Shown: positions 1 through 13,000 of the stretch, piece after piece
Layout: the number at the start of each line of letters is the position of its first letter
How positions within the stretch are numbered: position 1 is the stretch's first letter
NCBI GenBank assembly: GCA_004431415.1
Contig: QPMI01000491.1
Coordinates: forward strand, 62,001-126,000
Length of the DNA: 64,000 nucleotides
Direction: 5' to 3'
Source of the DNA: Cyanophora paradoxa
Lineage: Eukaryota > Glaucocystophyceae > Cyanophorales > Cyanophoraceae
Made by a program: the position numbers and the translations under genes
Notes under the pieces: generated by a model
What the model was told of the DNA's origin: nothing
Seen by the model: only the letters and a program-made list of their open reading frames with translations
The model's database searches: none

Positions 1-3000
1 ACTTGATCATCGTATCGAGAACCAGGTTAGCGCCAACGTATGGAACGACTGCGATTGCAAAACTCATGAGGACATTTTCCCGAATTCAATTAGCCACGCA
101 CATGATAGCCAGAGCTGGAAGGCTCCCGGGCATCCGGCGGCACTTCCGACCTGACCGCCGCGAGCGGTTGTTTAAATTAGAGAAGCCTAATTATGTAAGC
201 TTAAGGCCGTTGAGCCTGGCATGGGAACCGGTGAGTAGGTGGCGCCGATCTTGATGGGGAATTGCATTACAAAGTTGAGGAAAGAGACGCTGCGTGCATT
301 GTAACATTGTTTGAGCAGTGGAGATATCAGTATGACGATATTGAGCTGGCGCCTCACCCCATAGCACCCATATCCAGGCCGATCTAAGCGGAGATTTCGT
401 CAAACAGGCACAAGGATTTCGAAGGCATGCAAATGGGAAAACCTCGGGAATGAGAGAAATGTAGCCATCGATGACTGGAAAAGGAGCATCATGTACGGGT
501 CGGACAAAAATGCATATTTAAGAGAGAATGCAGCTGCGCGTGTGCGCACAGACATCCGTCGGAGGATCCGGCTTTTTGGCCTCGAAGACAGGCTGCTTTT
601 GATCCATCCATCCGAAGAGCGGGGCCAGCTGCTTTGCCTTGCCGTCGTAAGCTAAGCCGACCTCCACGCCAGCGTCCACGTTGACGCCGAACACAGGGTT
701 CCAGTTCAGCGTGAGATCGATGCAGGCTATGATCGTGCCTTTCAACTGCGGCCGCAAGAGTCATGATCAGACTCACCAAAGTTTGAAAAATGGGCGTGGG
801 CGCGAGATAGAAAAGTAAGGTGGGCGCAAGGACATGGCGCACGTAGGGCGTAAGGTTGACGAAGACGGGCCCGTAGACAAAGAATTGGATGGAGTGCTCA
901 GCTTTTGGAAGGTCTTGGGAGACGCAGGCCTCAATCGTGACAGAAAGCTTGAGCTTAAACCAGAACTTGACTTTCAGGCCCGTGTAGTCTGACCGATTGT
1001 GAACGAACCAGAAAATGCGAGGCGTAGGGGGATATACGTACATGAGAATGAAATCCAGTTGAGCTTGTAGTCTTTTACCTTCAGCTCAAACTTGTATCCC
1101 TGCGGCCAAGAGATTCAGGTGGGAATCAAAAAGGGAAGCGGTGTGCGCCGCCAAAACGAACCGATCCGATCCAAACGTAGATCTTCGCAAGAAAAACAAT
1201 TGCAACTCTGTTAATTAGGAAAGTTTTGCAGAAAATTCAGATAAACTTTAAACCTCTTCTGGGTCAAGTTCCAGCACGCCCCACAAACCGCCGGAAACGC
1301 CCACTCCAGTCTTGTCTTTCTTCTTGTCCGACTTGCTTCCAATATCGCTTTTGCCAGTCTGTGCATGCGCACCTCAGAGCGCGCATTTAAATTTATTGCG
1401 TGTTCTGCGCGATTGGCGGTCGCACGGAAACTGAAAAATCTGTATCCGACGTTAGATCGAACGGCTATGGTTCACTAATGAAATTCACTAATGAAAAGGC
1501 TTCCATTAAGCTCACCGAGTTTGAAGACAGGGAGCTTCATAAACTGTCCAGATCGTGTTAGCATACGTGAGATCAAGAACCACAGACCTGGCGCGCGCCG
1601 CGCACCTGGCGCATGAAGAAATCATCTGCAAGTTTTTCGAAAAGGCGGCGTCGATGACTTAAAACGAATTCGAAGCACACTGGTAACGAACCGTAATTGA
1701 ATTTGCTGCAGACGCGGTATTAGAATTAGCTACATAGCAATTGCGAATTGCAGTGTCATTATAACTATCCAACCGAAAATGACTCACATTCTCGGTACTC
1801 TAGGGTAGGGAGGGAACGGAACCATTTCCGTGGGAATGCGGAACGTGATCGTGCATTCTCCGGCAAGGCTGCGATGCGCGGGCCGGGCCGGGGTTTGGAT
1901 TGATCTGATGTCGGAGGTGGGTAACCAGACGGAAAAGCTGACCACGAAATGGCCTCGACTGCGAGAGCTGCGTAGTCCAGAGCCTGGTTGGCCTGCGACG
2001 CGATGTCAGCAGCATGCGCAGCTCTCGGCCTAGGTGGCTTGCGCTCTCAGCTGCATGCATATGTCGCTCACCACGGCCTCGACCTGTGCATCCCCGGGGA
2101 CAGTGGCCGGTCGCAAGCGAGTGAGAGGGTTATCTACTGAGAGTCGAACCGATCGCGGGCAAAGTCACGCGCCTTGTTCACGAGGAACTCCCCTGCAAAC
2201 TTCACGCCGTCCATTCCCGTCTTCATCTGCCCGATGACGACCGAGAACGTGCCGCCTGGTATTTCACGGATCCGCTTCAGTAGAGTAGACAAATAAATTA
2301 TAAAGTATCCTTGAAAGCAATTGTAATCGGACCTGTAAGGGTGTCCACGCGGTCGAGGAGCACCTTAGCCCCATCGACGGCCTTCCCCACGAGGTCCCTG
2401 CGCAGAAGAATTGCAGAGTACTAGTATGCTCACGAGGCGCGAAATCGCTATGTGCACCTCGCCACCGTCGCTGCTGCTTTGACCCACCCCTTGGCAGCTT
2501 CAATGCCTGAAAATCAAGCTCATGTATAAGCTCTTAACCCGGTAAGTCTTCTCTCGTGAATCATGACAATAACCTTTTTTCTTCACTCGGCAAAGAAAAT
2601 CGATTAGTTATCGTTTCGGATTAAAGCCGAAAGAGGAAGGCAAACCGCGGGCTCGACGATGTTTTTCTTTATAAAAGGTGCTGCGGTGTTCTTGACCTGT
2701 TTCCGAAAAATCAATAAACGAGAGCGACATGTCGGCAGAATAGAAAAGGACCACGTACCCAATTGGTCGCCACTGCAACTCCCACACGAACCGCGTTTAC
2801 AACCGGTTGAACGGCTTTCGTAATGGTCTTGGCAGCATTCGAGAAAAAGTTTCCTATGGCTTGGAAGAACCAGCGGAGTTTTCGGCGCGGGTCAGTAGAA
2901 CCAGCTGCTGTGCCGGGCGCGGATCCGGATCCGGAGCTGGCGGCAAAGGCCTCGAGGTCGCCGGAGCCGACGTCGTACTCCGCGTCGTCCTCGAGCTCGT

Positions 3001-3328
3001 CCGTCGGCACCGTCTGCCCGTACTGCTCGGTCTCGCTAAACCCGGGCGGCCCGGCCGGATACACCCGGAAATGCTTGCGCAGCTCGTGCCTCTCCGCCTC
3101 GCGCCGCTGCGCATGCCCGTCCATTCCGGCGCGGACGGAGTGCAGCAGCGTGCCCGCAAGGTGCGCCGGCTTCGACCCGGGCGCGACGGTGTTGGTGCCG
3201 CGGGAAGGCAAAGCGCTCGCAATCGAGCCCTGCTGGCCATGGCGCCGCGTGTTCTTGGGTTTCCAGTCTGCGGGTCCCGCACGGAGGCGGGAGCTTTGGC
3301 GTGAGTTACTGCCAAACGAAAACATCAA
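1..3328 (-). CDS. Multi-exon secreted/surface protein of unknown family (3' end beyond left edge)
   Basis: I do not recognise the family. Exons read on the minus strand. About 3,328-2,760 encodes a polar, Ser/Gly-rich stretch ending in a helical segment (NFFSNAAKTITKAVQPVVNA). Exons near 2,500-2,460 (IEAAKGWVKAAATVA), 2,400-2,332 (DLVGKAVDGAKVLLDRVDTL) and 2,245-2,110 (GVKFAGEFLVNKARDFARD) continue this amphipathic-helix pattern, and another lies near 2,000-1,930 (NQALDYAALAVEAISW). After a poorly resolved gap, 1,105-545 is beta-rich (KVKFWFKLKLSVTIEACVS, then IIACIDLTLNWNPVFGVNVD). An intron at 784-754 has a GTGAGT donor, a CTGATCATGAC branch-like motif and a CAG acceptor. Frames stay open toward base 1, so the 3' end lies outside the window. 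The 5' end is uncertain: the exon frame opens just above 3,328, and the next exons upstream (3,560-4,936) may belong to the same transcript, which would supply the signal peptide missing here. The style resembles the N-terminal part of the CUB gene at 30,740-39,581, but I could not demonstrate homology. Confidence 0.5.
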
Positions 3329-3559
3329 TCTAACGGCGCACCACCGAAGTCGTGTCCGCGCACGGGACCTCTCGATTTGTAGTCGTCCTCAGAGACAGGA
3401 CGGCCCTCGCTGAGCGAGAATAAATCTCAGGTCGGTTTGACGATTTATTCGTGACTATACATGTACAGCGCATGTGCGCACTGGTGATTGATGAGATCCT
3501 CGGCGTTGGTTTCTGTCGAATTTCAAACAGTCAAGGATTCGCAACATGCAGAAACGAAT

Positions 3560-4936
3560 GAAGGAAGACAATTTGGCACCAAGGTGGAGGTCCTTGAACA
3601 TGTCCTGCAATTGCAACGCAAATAATGATGTAAAGCAGCGCGGGTCAAGGATTGGATTTAGAACGAGAAACGAGGTTGTAATATATATAATAACCGTAAT
3701 GGCGCACCGTGAGCCGGGCCTTCTCGGTTTTCAGGTCGACGCAGAGGCCGAAGACAGTGCCCCTGCCTTCGACGGAGACGCTGCACTGGTGCGAGTGAAC
3801 CTCGAGGATCCGAACGAATACACCGCCCTTCGAAATTCCCGCCCCGCCTCAGGGAATCGCCGCTACATTTTGGGCGACGCCAAGTCAGAAAATTAGAGGG
3901 CGCGCCTTCTGGCGGCCCATGGTCGGCGGCTCTCCGACGTGGGCCCCCTCTCCATCGAGCAGGTCCTCCTCGTTCTCCTCCTCCGGAACTGCCGAACCGC
4001 AGCGCCTGCAAGATAGTAGAAATTAAGAGCAATTATAGGGTATCGATGATAAAATGGCGATAATATCATTTTTTCGGCTGCGGCAGGCATCGCGCACCAA
4101 TGACTTCGCCCTGAAACGAGCATGTTGGGCTTAAATTTATGAAGATGATGACGTGCCTGGTCATCATTTGCATTCGCATTCGAGTCGCCTGGATTCGAAT
4201 GAGGGTTCGCCAACACCAGTGAGATGGCGTGCGGAGCGTGCGAGCTGTGCTCAAATTTTCAGCGAAATTTAATAGCCGAGCATATTATATATTGGAGCTG
4301 TGGTAACCAATGGACGGCGATGAGATTCTCCTGGTCTTCGAGGAGGAGCGACTCGCGGACTTGCACGCCCTTCATCCTGATGCGCGAGCGCTTGCCGCTT
4401 GGGTGAACGCGAAAATCCTGACATGTACAGTGCGCGATCATTCGGCCAAGAGAGCAGCAACCAATTTAGGAGGTCTTAGCTATATATATAAATATAGACT
4501 CCAGCGATGGCCGAAACTGCGAGTTTAGAAGGCTCGAGCGAACCTCAGCATTCCAGTGGCGATGGCCTGTCTCCTGGTGGACCCACGAGCCCCGGTATAT
4601 TTCTTCGTCCGAGCGCGCCTTCACGTGCCCAGGGCGGGCAGAGAAGCGCTCCCCTGTGGCATATGCTAGCTTCTTCCATGCTGCGCGGGGTTGCGTGGTG
4701 ACATTTCTATTCATGTAGATCCCAGGGGCCAGATCTGCTGATGCAGGATATAGCGTACCGTCGTGTTTTGCGTAGCGATTCGCTTCGACACAGGTGGCAA
4801 TGGCGGCCAGCACGGCGAGTCCCACGATCCATGCACGAGCGCTCGCCAGCACCGCAGCTGGAGCACGCGGTGCCGACTTCCGCTCTTGTTGCCGAAGTTT
4901 ACGCATGTGCGCTCCAATTGCAACGCTTGTGTACAT
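3560..4936 (-). CDS. Signal-peptide protein of unknown family; possibly the 5' part of the gene at 1-3,328
   Basis: ATG codons lie at 4,936 and 4,906. They precede a basic stretch and a clear hydrophobic signal-peptide core (WIVGLAVLAAIATCVEA), then the mature start NRYAKHDGTLYPASADLAPG. The next frame encodes AWKKLAYATGERFSARPGH and EEIYRGSWVHQETGHRHWNA. After an intron there is an exon at about 4,420-4,313 (RIRMKGVQVRESLLLEDQEN). Further exons lie near 4,240-4,150, 4,005-3,905 (acidic EEENEEDLLDGEGAHVGE) and 3,815-3,700 (VEGRGTVFGLCVDLKTEKAR), and perhaps 3,600-3,565. No domain family is recognised. Exon joints after the first two are uncertain, and no convincing final stop codon was found before the exons of the neighbouring minus-strand gene. 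I therefore favour one continuous gene from 4,936 past the left edge. The product is inferred to be secreted or membrane-exposed. Confidence 0.45.
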
Positions 4937-5703
4937 GTGAGGCCGCTCTCAGATCTGGAGTCGCGCGCGCGCTCAGCGGCTTGCAATTGAGGCCTAAAGC
5001 TGGATCTTGAGCCGCTCACGTACGCGTGCTGATTATAGCCTTCGTATGCGCGCGCTCTTTGCACGGCCGCAGTTAGACTGCGGCTCTAGTAATGCAGTAT
5101 GAACTTGGGAACTACGTAGCTGTGGGTCTGCGCCTGCCAGGCGGCCCAGGCTGGCTGGCTGCCTCAGTGAGGCTGTGAGCAGCAGTGAGATCGATGAGTT
5201 ACTCTGAGCATGCGCAGGGCCGCGCGCAGGCTGCAGGCTGCAGCCTGTCACAGTGTGCTCAGCTGCAGCGGCTGCACTGCGGCGGCTGTCACACTGTGAC
5301 AGTGTAGTCACTGAATTCAAATTTGAAAGTGATGTACCACTAGTAGTAGTCCACTACTAGTAATATCGTGCGCACTAATATTGTGTTTACGGTACGGTAG
5401 ACTGTCTTACGGTAGACTGATCATGATGAGCAGGGCGGCCAAGGCCCGATGGGCGGGGAGTGAACCGGTACAGGCTCCGTACAGCTGGCAGTGCTTGCGT
5501 ACCGTAGTACTATGCGGCAGTCTACAATGCCCGCTATTGCCTAGCAGTCCCCGACGTCGACTCGGACCGTCGGACCCGGGACGTCGACCCGGAATCACAC
5601 AATTTTGTGGTAATTTTCGCTTACTATACTTTTGGGGTAATTTTCTTACAACTTTGGCAATTACACCAGGGTTCATCGACCTGTCAGCGCTGTCACCTGT
5701 GTG

Positions 5704-5764
5704 AGGCTGCGTCTCAGTCACTGAGTATCACAGACTCACTAAGGCTGCGTCTCAGTCACTGAGT
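5704..5764. repeat. 24-bp direct repeat, two copies
   Basis: The 24-base sequence beginning AGGCTGCGTCTCAGTCACTG occurs at 5,704-5,727 and again at 5,741-5,764, separated by 13 bases that themselves resemble part of the unit (TCACAGACTCACT). The copies are identical, which suggests a recent local duplication in the intergenic region. Confidence 0.8.
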
Positions 5765-6016
5765 AATAATCAACTAATAACTAATAAATGACAGTTAATA
5801 GAATGATTATTCCTAATAAACTCGCATTTTCGGGATATGTTTTAATTCCAGCACTGGCCGCCAGCCCGCCGCGCCGGCCGGCGGCAAAACCGGTACTTGG
5901 AAGGTACCAGCCGGCACTTCGGACCAGCCGGCTTCGAAGCTTTTTTTAGCTAAAAACGAAGCGACTACTACTAGCCTCCTACTAGGCTACTAGGCTAGCA
6001 GTGGCATGCGCGCAAC

Positions 6017-6273
6017 TACCGTGTAACACTTTAGTAATGTGCGCACTAATGTAATGCGGTCCCAAATTAATTATAATGCGTTTTCTGCTGGCAAAACGCA
6101 TTAATTTGGGACCGCATTAATATCGAAACGCTAAGAAAAGTGCGTTATGTACCCCCACCAGCAGCCAAAATGCTTCGAAACGCATTAATTTGGTACCGCA
6201 TTAATATCCATACTAGGGGTTGGGGTCCAAAAACGCATTAATTACTGGCGCATTAATTAAGTGTTACACGGTA
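6017..6273. mobile_element. MITE-like element with terminal inverted repeats (257 bp)
   Basis: The left end reads TACCGTGTAACACTT (6,017 onward). The right end, AAGTGTTACACGGTA (ending 6,273), is its exact reverse complement. The inverted similarity continues imperfectly for about ten more bases (TAGTAATGTGCGC against TAATTAATGCGCC). Inside lies a nearly perfect palindrome at 6,052-6,119 and a further partial copy of its right arm at about 6,177-6,208. There is no ORF, so this is a non-autonomous element. No clear target-site duplication is seen next to the ends, so family assignment is open. Confidence 0.65.
6052..6119. repeat. 68-bp palindrome inside the MITE-like element
   Basis: The left arm starts TAATGCGGTCCCAAATTAAT and ends in ATGCGTTTT. 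The right arm is AAAACGCAT followed by TAATTTGGGACCGCATTA. The two are reverse complements apart from a few unpaired bases around TATA and the central CTGCTGGC loop. As RNA or single-stranded DNA it would form a long hairpin. A third copy of the arm, with one G-to-T change, follows at about 6,180-6,208. Confidence 0.75.
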
Positions 6274-7062
6274 CTAGACTCCAGGCTGGACCGCTGGAGG
6301 CTGGAGCCTGGAGCTACCGAGTACTAGTAGTGCCGAGTCCTACGGACTCCTACAGACTCGGCGACGCCCGGCCTACCGTACCGTCGGTCCGGCGCGCCGG
6401 CGTCGGATGATTCGGATCCAGAGTCCAGACCGTCGGGCTCCGAGTCTACCGGTAGCCGATCTCCGATTCTCCCGGCCCCGGGCCCAGAGATAGACTCCTG
6501 GGCCAGACTCTGAGAGTCCCGGACTCCCGGCCCGACTCCCGGGAGTCTGAGCGAGAATTCATGAACATCCGGCGGGCCGGCGGCGGCGCCACTGCCGCGC
6601 CAGGACCGCCGGCGCCGGGCCGGGCCCGACCGGCGCGAGTCATGATCTCAGTCATCATCATGGCATCAGCGTTGATTCAGCGACTAGCCGATTCGTTACC
6701 CGAGGTCTGCGGATGACTTCGATTCGTATTATTAAGTTCGTAAGGCAAATACTCAGGTTATAGCTATTAGCTAGGGCGAGCTCGACCCGAGCGGCGATCG
6801 AGTTGCAAGTTGGCGAGTAAACTTTGAAACGTTGGCGACGGCGGTCCTTGCCGCGAACGTTAACCTCGCCTCAGCTTGCCTGCCAGGCTGCGGTTGTTGA
6901 GCTCAAGCTCGACATCGCGTATGCGTGAAGCCCGGCCGCGGCTCACTGAGTCAGCTGCAACAGCGCAACCCACGAAGCTTGCGGCGTGTACGTACATATA
7001 AGCGGATCCGGAGTGTGTCTTGATCGGATCGCGACCAGCGCGACTCGGATCTATAGCTTGAG

Positions 7063-10000
7063 ATGGCATATATAGACTCTAGCTCGCGGCAGCAAGCGCG
7101 CGCATCAAGGAAATGTGCTTCCGTAGCTGCAACTGCGCATGCCGTCATAATCAGCTTCGCGCTTCTCGTGACGATTGCCTCCTTTGGCAATTGCAACGCG
7201 CAGGGTGCGTGATCATGAGTGAACGCGCCTGTCTGTATCAGCGCACGCCAACTACAGCTGCAGGGTCTTTTTGGGAGAGCTTCAACAAAACTAGCGCATC
7301 AGGTGTGCGACACATATATGTATTCATACACTTTCAAACAGCGGCCTAGGTCTCGTTCCTAGGCCCTCAGTAGGCGATCGCTCACAGTTGCGGTCGAAGC
7401 TTTGCACTTCGGCACTGCAGGCGGAACTGCTGGAGCGCGCTACCTGACCGTCCCCTCGTTCACGATCGCCGCGCCCCTCTCCATTGAAGTATCCTTCGTG
7501 CGTCTCAGAGTCTCTTAATGCCGCATGCTTGTTGAAGTTTATTTCGGACTAAATAATTGCAAACTCGCCTTGCGCGTGCAGAGGTTGGATCAGCTCCAGG
7601 TGCGGCATTCCGAAATCCCGACTGTTCTCTCCTAAGCACCTCCTAATATGCAATCTTCGGTGCAGGCTAACTGGACCAAAATCCTCGATTTTGGTACGCC
7701 GTATATATGCATACTCCAGGGGGGCGGCTAGATCTGGAGCCTCGGAGCCGTCGTGATCAGGCTCTGGAAGCCCCACTAGTACTAGCTCCGCGTACGGTGG
7801 CCGTGGTCAAGCGGCAGTCAAACCGAGTGGTGTAATATAGTTCTTAGTACTGGTCGGCCGGTCTGCAACGCGGGCCGCTTCAAAAATAGTTTGCCGACCC
7901 ATATATATTGTCTAAATACTCTGCCTGCAGACTTTGCCTGCCTGTGCCTGCTTGCCTGTACTCCTTAGTCCCTCCCGAAGTTCTTCCGCCTGTCTGTCCC
8001 TTAGGGCCTCGCCTCGTTTTCCGCCCCCCCCCCTCCCCCCCCCCCCCCCCGCCCCCCCTCTCCCTATCACTGCGCATGCGTATCTATATAGCCAGCAGTC
8101 CTATCTCATCCGGATCCTCTCCTCACCTCCCTCTTCGATCTCCTTCCCCTCCCCCGCGCTCCCTCTCCCTTGCCTCTGGATCTACGCATAGCATGATCGC
8201 CCGCTCGATAATGCATCATATGGATAGCTCCGCTCTAGATCTCAATTCGCTCGAGCGCAAAAATAAACCTGCTTATGTATAAAACCTTCGAATTCATGTT
8301 ATGCGAACGTCTTCGTATCATGTTAACATTCTTGGCAGGTGACTCGGAAGCCTCAAACAACCTCATCCTAGCATTTCAGGTCTTTCTCAAAGTCTCTCTA
8401 AATCTCCGTATATAGCTAGCGGAAACAACTAGCTGGCTGACCCACGGCCACAGCAAGACACATCATCGAACTACCTGGTTTTGCAGAGCTACGATGGCTC
8501 GAGCGCGTCAAACACCACCCTTTTCCGGCCTTCAAATGTTGGCGCCTTCGGGGTCCGTTCTGACTTCGACTGACATTCAAACGATTTGATTCTTTCATTT
8601 GATTTACTGATGCGAGAATCGCCGGTTCTCTACGCGCTTCACAGTTTTACACATGGTGCGAGAGACTCCTCGAACGCACAGAATGCGGAGTGTGACCGAT
8701 GATTATTAAAACTGCGATATATATATTGCGCAGGTATCATATCGTAATCGGTATTCCATGATGAACCGAAACTCTTTTATACGCGATCGGAATCGTTTGC
8801 TGCCTTTGACTGACGCGGCGAGCAGCAATTGGCTCCGACGGCTCCGTCTCTGCCTTCGTCGACGGGAAGGCAGCGAGCACGGCCAATATCACTGCGGCCC
8901 CGTCCGTGAACCGGTCGTCGCAGTATATTGGCAAGTCAAACTGGAACACCGTGCGTTGCTAGCGTTGCTACAGTTTCCACAGTTGCGTCTGCTGATTGCA
9001 AAGGCGGGGTAGACGCAGCACCCTTACCTCACGGGCTGCGCTCTTGCTGGTGGGCTGACCTAAATTCGAGCCGAAAACTAGATATTAACAACGACCTTTC
9101 CTCGCACGCAAGGTTTCCGAATGTACTCCGAAGTCCTTACCGCGACCGATGTCGCGACTCTGTACGGCGGCGGCTCTGTGTCAAAAGCTCTCTACCTTTT
9201 CTACAAGTTTGATGAAGCCGCCGGGGTACTCCCCGCAAGGTTTAATTTTATCCGCTGATTCTCTTGAGCTGACAATTGCAAATGCTTTTTCGCACAGGCC
9301 GCGACCATTGTCGACTATTCCGTGCGCCAATCTTCCGTTCATGCGATAAATTCCATTTCCCATCTGACGTCGGTTGCTTCGGGATTCAAGGGAAACACAG
9401 GACGGGACGCCAATATTACTGGCGACGTCTCTATTGTTACCTACAAAAAATTCCCGTCCCTCAGCCGCAGCACGGGCGCGTTGCCGATTGGTCAAAGAGC
9501 GTCATGTAAGCAAGCTGACGCGCACGCGGGCGCATGCGCAGCTGCCTACTTCGGCGTTACTGGAAGCACGGCCGGCCCGCGATCGATTTCGGCTCCCGCC
9601 TTTACTTTCTCCTTCCCGATAAGTCTCGAGTTCAACATCCTTCTGGTCCAGTATCAGACTGACGCTTCCAGGTGCGGGCTGTCACTGCCGCGCATGCGTA
9701 TGTTGCAATAGCCTTCTGAACCGACTCCGTCTCCGCAATTTCCTCCTTTCAGAGTCCTCGACTTTGGTTAGGCTTTCTCATACATTCTTCATCCGTATGC
9801 GTACCTCTAGATCTGACGCGACGCAAATAGGCAAGGGTCAGACGATGTCGAATCTGGTGAGCTGGTTAAACTTTCGTCCATCAATATTAGTATCGCAATC
9901 GGATGTCCCATGGCCAGTGTGTGAATTCCTGATCCTCGAGCGCCCCATACCAGGCCGTCTGGGTCGAAACGGACGTCTCTGGATACGGTAAGCAGAATGA

Positions 10001-13000
10001 ATTCCTTGTCCAATTGCATGCTTCTTGTTCTGGAGGGCGTTAACGCTGTCGATCCCGCAGGGCTTGGAATGCAATTATTCTCTGGCTCCACCGGCTCGAA
10101 TATCATCTACCTGTTCCGCCCCTCCAGCGCCGGTACCCTACAGCTTAACACCTGGTGCGGCTCTTTTAATTCCGAAGTTAGTGGGGCATAGAGTCTGTGG
10201 ATCACGAAAGTAATTTAATTGCAAGGTATCACATCGTCATTGTCTTCGGAGCCGACGGATCCGTTGCGGGGTATCTCAATGGAGCATATGTCGCCCCGAG
10301 CGCCACAAAGTTCGTTTCCGGTACCAACGCGGCGAATGCATTGGTCCTGGAAAATATATCCCGTAATTTGAACTACATTGTGCGTCGAAAGAAAATGTTT
10401 TTGGTCGCATGCGCCCGCTTTCCCGTTGCAGCTGACATACAATGCACCAGGGGAAGTCCAACTGGCTGGCGGTTCGATTTTTGAGCTCTCATTTCTCGTC
10501 TCTAGCAGATCTAGACTGTTCATGTGGCTGAAAGGGTAGCAGGATCCATATCTAACCGGAGCGTATCTTGGTGGCCTGCGCATGTGGAGCATGTGCCTCG
10601 GGGCGACCGACGTGGCGAACCTGTACGGCGGGAAGCCGGTGTACGGGAACGCGCACCTCTACTACGAGTTCGACGACGACCCCTCGGTGCGGCCGAAATC
10701 GAATCGCATTCGTAGCCGATCATTTATCTCTGTGTGACAATGCTCCGCGTACGTACACCTGCGCAGGGCACGAACATTACTGATTACTCGGTGAGATGCG
10801 AGCTTGATAACGATATCGATGTCCCGTGATGTCCTTTAAGACCCCGTGACGCCGTCTGTCCATGGCAGGGTTTTGGGCGAAACGGTACTCGTTCGTCGGA
10901 CGTGAAGCTTCTATTGCTCTCCTCAAAATTGTGGCCAAGCTTCAACGGCAACAAAGGTTGGCTAGTGTCAAATTTCGCTGAGGCTGTATGGACTAGCGAC
11001 GATCTGTCTCGCAGCTGTTCGCTTTGGGACAACTGGAGGGATTAGCGGAGCGCGTGCAGTCACGTTGCCGACGATGACTGTGGCGCTTCCCCTTTCGATC
11101 GAATTCTCCTTTATGATCACTCAGCTGCAAGATTGGGGCGCGCGCGTCGTCGGTGCGTTTCATTCTCATTCTCACATTCTTATAATCACATGTAGACGTT
11201 CTCATCCAAGTTCTGCAGATTTGGGCCTGACGCTTCAGAGCGAGAACGTCATTGTTGTCTTCAATAAAGGTATGCTATGTTTTGATCGATGCGCCGTTGT
11301 TCGCTGACAGTCAAGAAGGCCCGAGCGACGATTCGAATTATATGATGATGCAGATCTTCGATGGGAGCACACAGAGTTCATATGTGACTATGTTCAAGAG
11401 CGGCAGCAACATCGGCGTTATCTATGTTCGCGCAGCTATCTAGGGACATCTTTCTTCATATATAGCATCCAATCTGACGTGCCTCCTGCAGCCGAATAAC
11501 TGGTACCACGTCGTAATTGTCATGCAAACCGACGGCACAATCACGCCCTACCTCAACAATGTCAAGTACGCTCCTATCGGTTCGCTGGGGTTGGTGATGA
11601 AGTCGATCGCCCGCACATCCAATTTTATTGTACGTCCCACGCGCTATATTTGCGCATATATATGGGGGTGGACGTGAATGTCCGCTCAGCTGACATTTCG
11701 CAATTCAGGGCAAGAGCAACTGGCCAACTGTCTGCTCTCCTCTTGCTTTTCTGGTCGTTTTTCTCGTGAGGGCTGAAAAATCGATGGCAGGACCCGTTTC
11801 TTACTGGATGTTTCTTTTCCGGATTCCGGCTTTGGAGCTCCCCGCTCTCGGACGCCGACGTTAGTTCCCTCTTCTACGGCAGTGGCGCTTCGGGATCCCT
11901 GTACGTCTTCTATGCGTTCGACGATGATCCCGCGGTACGCACCATTTCCCCATGCATATGCATAGCTGTAGCTTTTGCTCGCGTGCGGCGGCGGCGCCTT
12001 CGACATATGAATGATTCTTGTGACGTCGTAAGAAAGATGATGCTGACTGTGATTCAGCAAGACACAGGTTGAATATTAATCTCCTCTGCTTTCGGGCTTG
12101 CAGGATTACAGCGGAAATGGTCTCAATGCCACAATGCAGGGCGATGTGTCCTTCGCATCAGTCGTCCAGCATCCCTATCTGCGCCGCCATGACGGTTCGC
12201 TACTTCTCGACCCAGACCTGCAATGCTCGCGCCAATCGATCTTACAACCATGGCGACCGTACGCGTGCAGCCGTGTTTTTCAACACGAGTGCGAACGCGA
12301 CGGAGCGCTACTTGGATTCAGCTCCGACGTTTGCCTTGGGCCTTCCGATCTCCTTAGAATTCAACGTGAAGGCGCGCATGCGCACCTGCCGATTTCGATA
12401 CGCTGCTGTTTGTCGACGCAAATCGAACTGCCGATGTACTCGCGGCGTCGGCTGCGCAGATCTTACAAACGCAACCATCGTATGCTTGCATCATGAACTT
12501 CGGAAGCGGAACCCCTATGGATACTCTGGTGCGCCGCCTACGTATATGGTTTATAAAATGTATGAAGAGGCTGATCGCATTTTGTGCACGCAGATATTTT
12601 TCTGGCAGGTTCACACGATTCTTTATTTTCAAATCTGATCATGACTTTATCTATCGATATCTTTGACTTTGAGTGTCTTCCGAGCAGAAGGACAGCGACA
12701 CCCGGAATTCGATAGGTAAGTATGCGCGCCGGTATATTGCGCTCGTTCAATTAATTTCCCGTTCGCTCAATCGCGTTTCCGGTGACCGCAGGTCTGACAA
12801 TGACTTCCGCAACAACCTGGACGGCACCCGAAATATACTTTTTCCGCACTAATGGCGTCGGCGACATTGTGGTGCGCTTTAGCGGCACATGTTCCCTTGC
12901 GTTTCTATGGTACTGGGTCTGAGCTGCTTTCCGCAGAACAACACATGGTGACCTCTTACGTATATACGTATAAAACATTAGAATGGCAATCGACTGAGTC

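Larger units (their letters stand above)
4937..7062. other. Repeat-rich intergenic region between divergent surface-protein genes
   Basis: I see no convincing coding exon here. The segment contains short direct and inverted repeats (for example CACTAGTAGTAG/CTACTAGT around 5,338-5,362), a 24-bp direct duplication, a MITE-like element, and GC-rich palindromic blocks (5,540-5,600, 5,865-5,945, 6,280-6,660) with CCGG/GACTC motifs. Both flanking genes point away from it, so it must also hold their promoters. I could not identify a TATA box or another core element. Confidence 0.5.
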
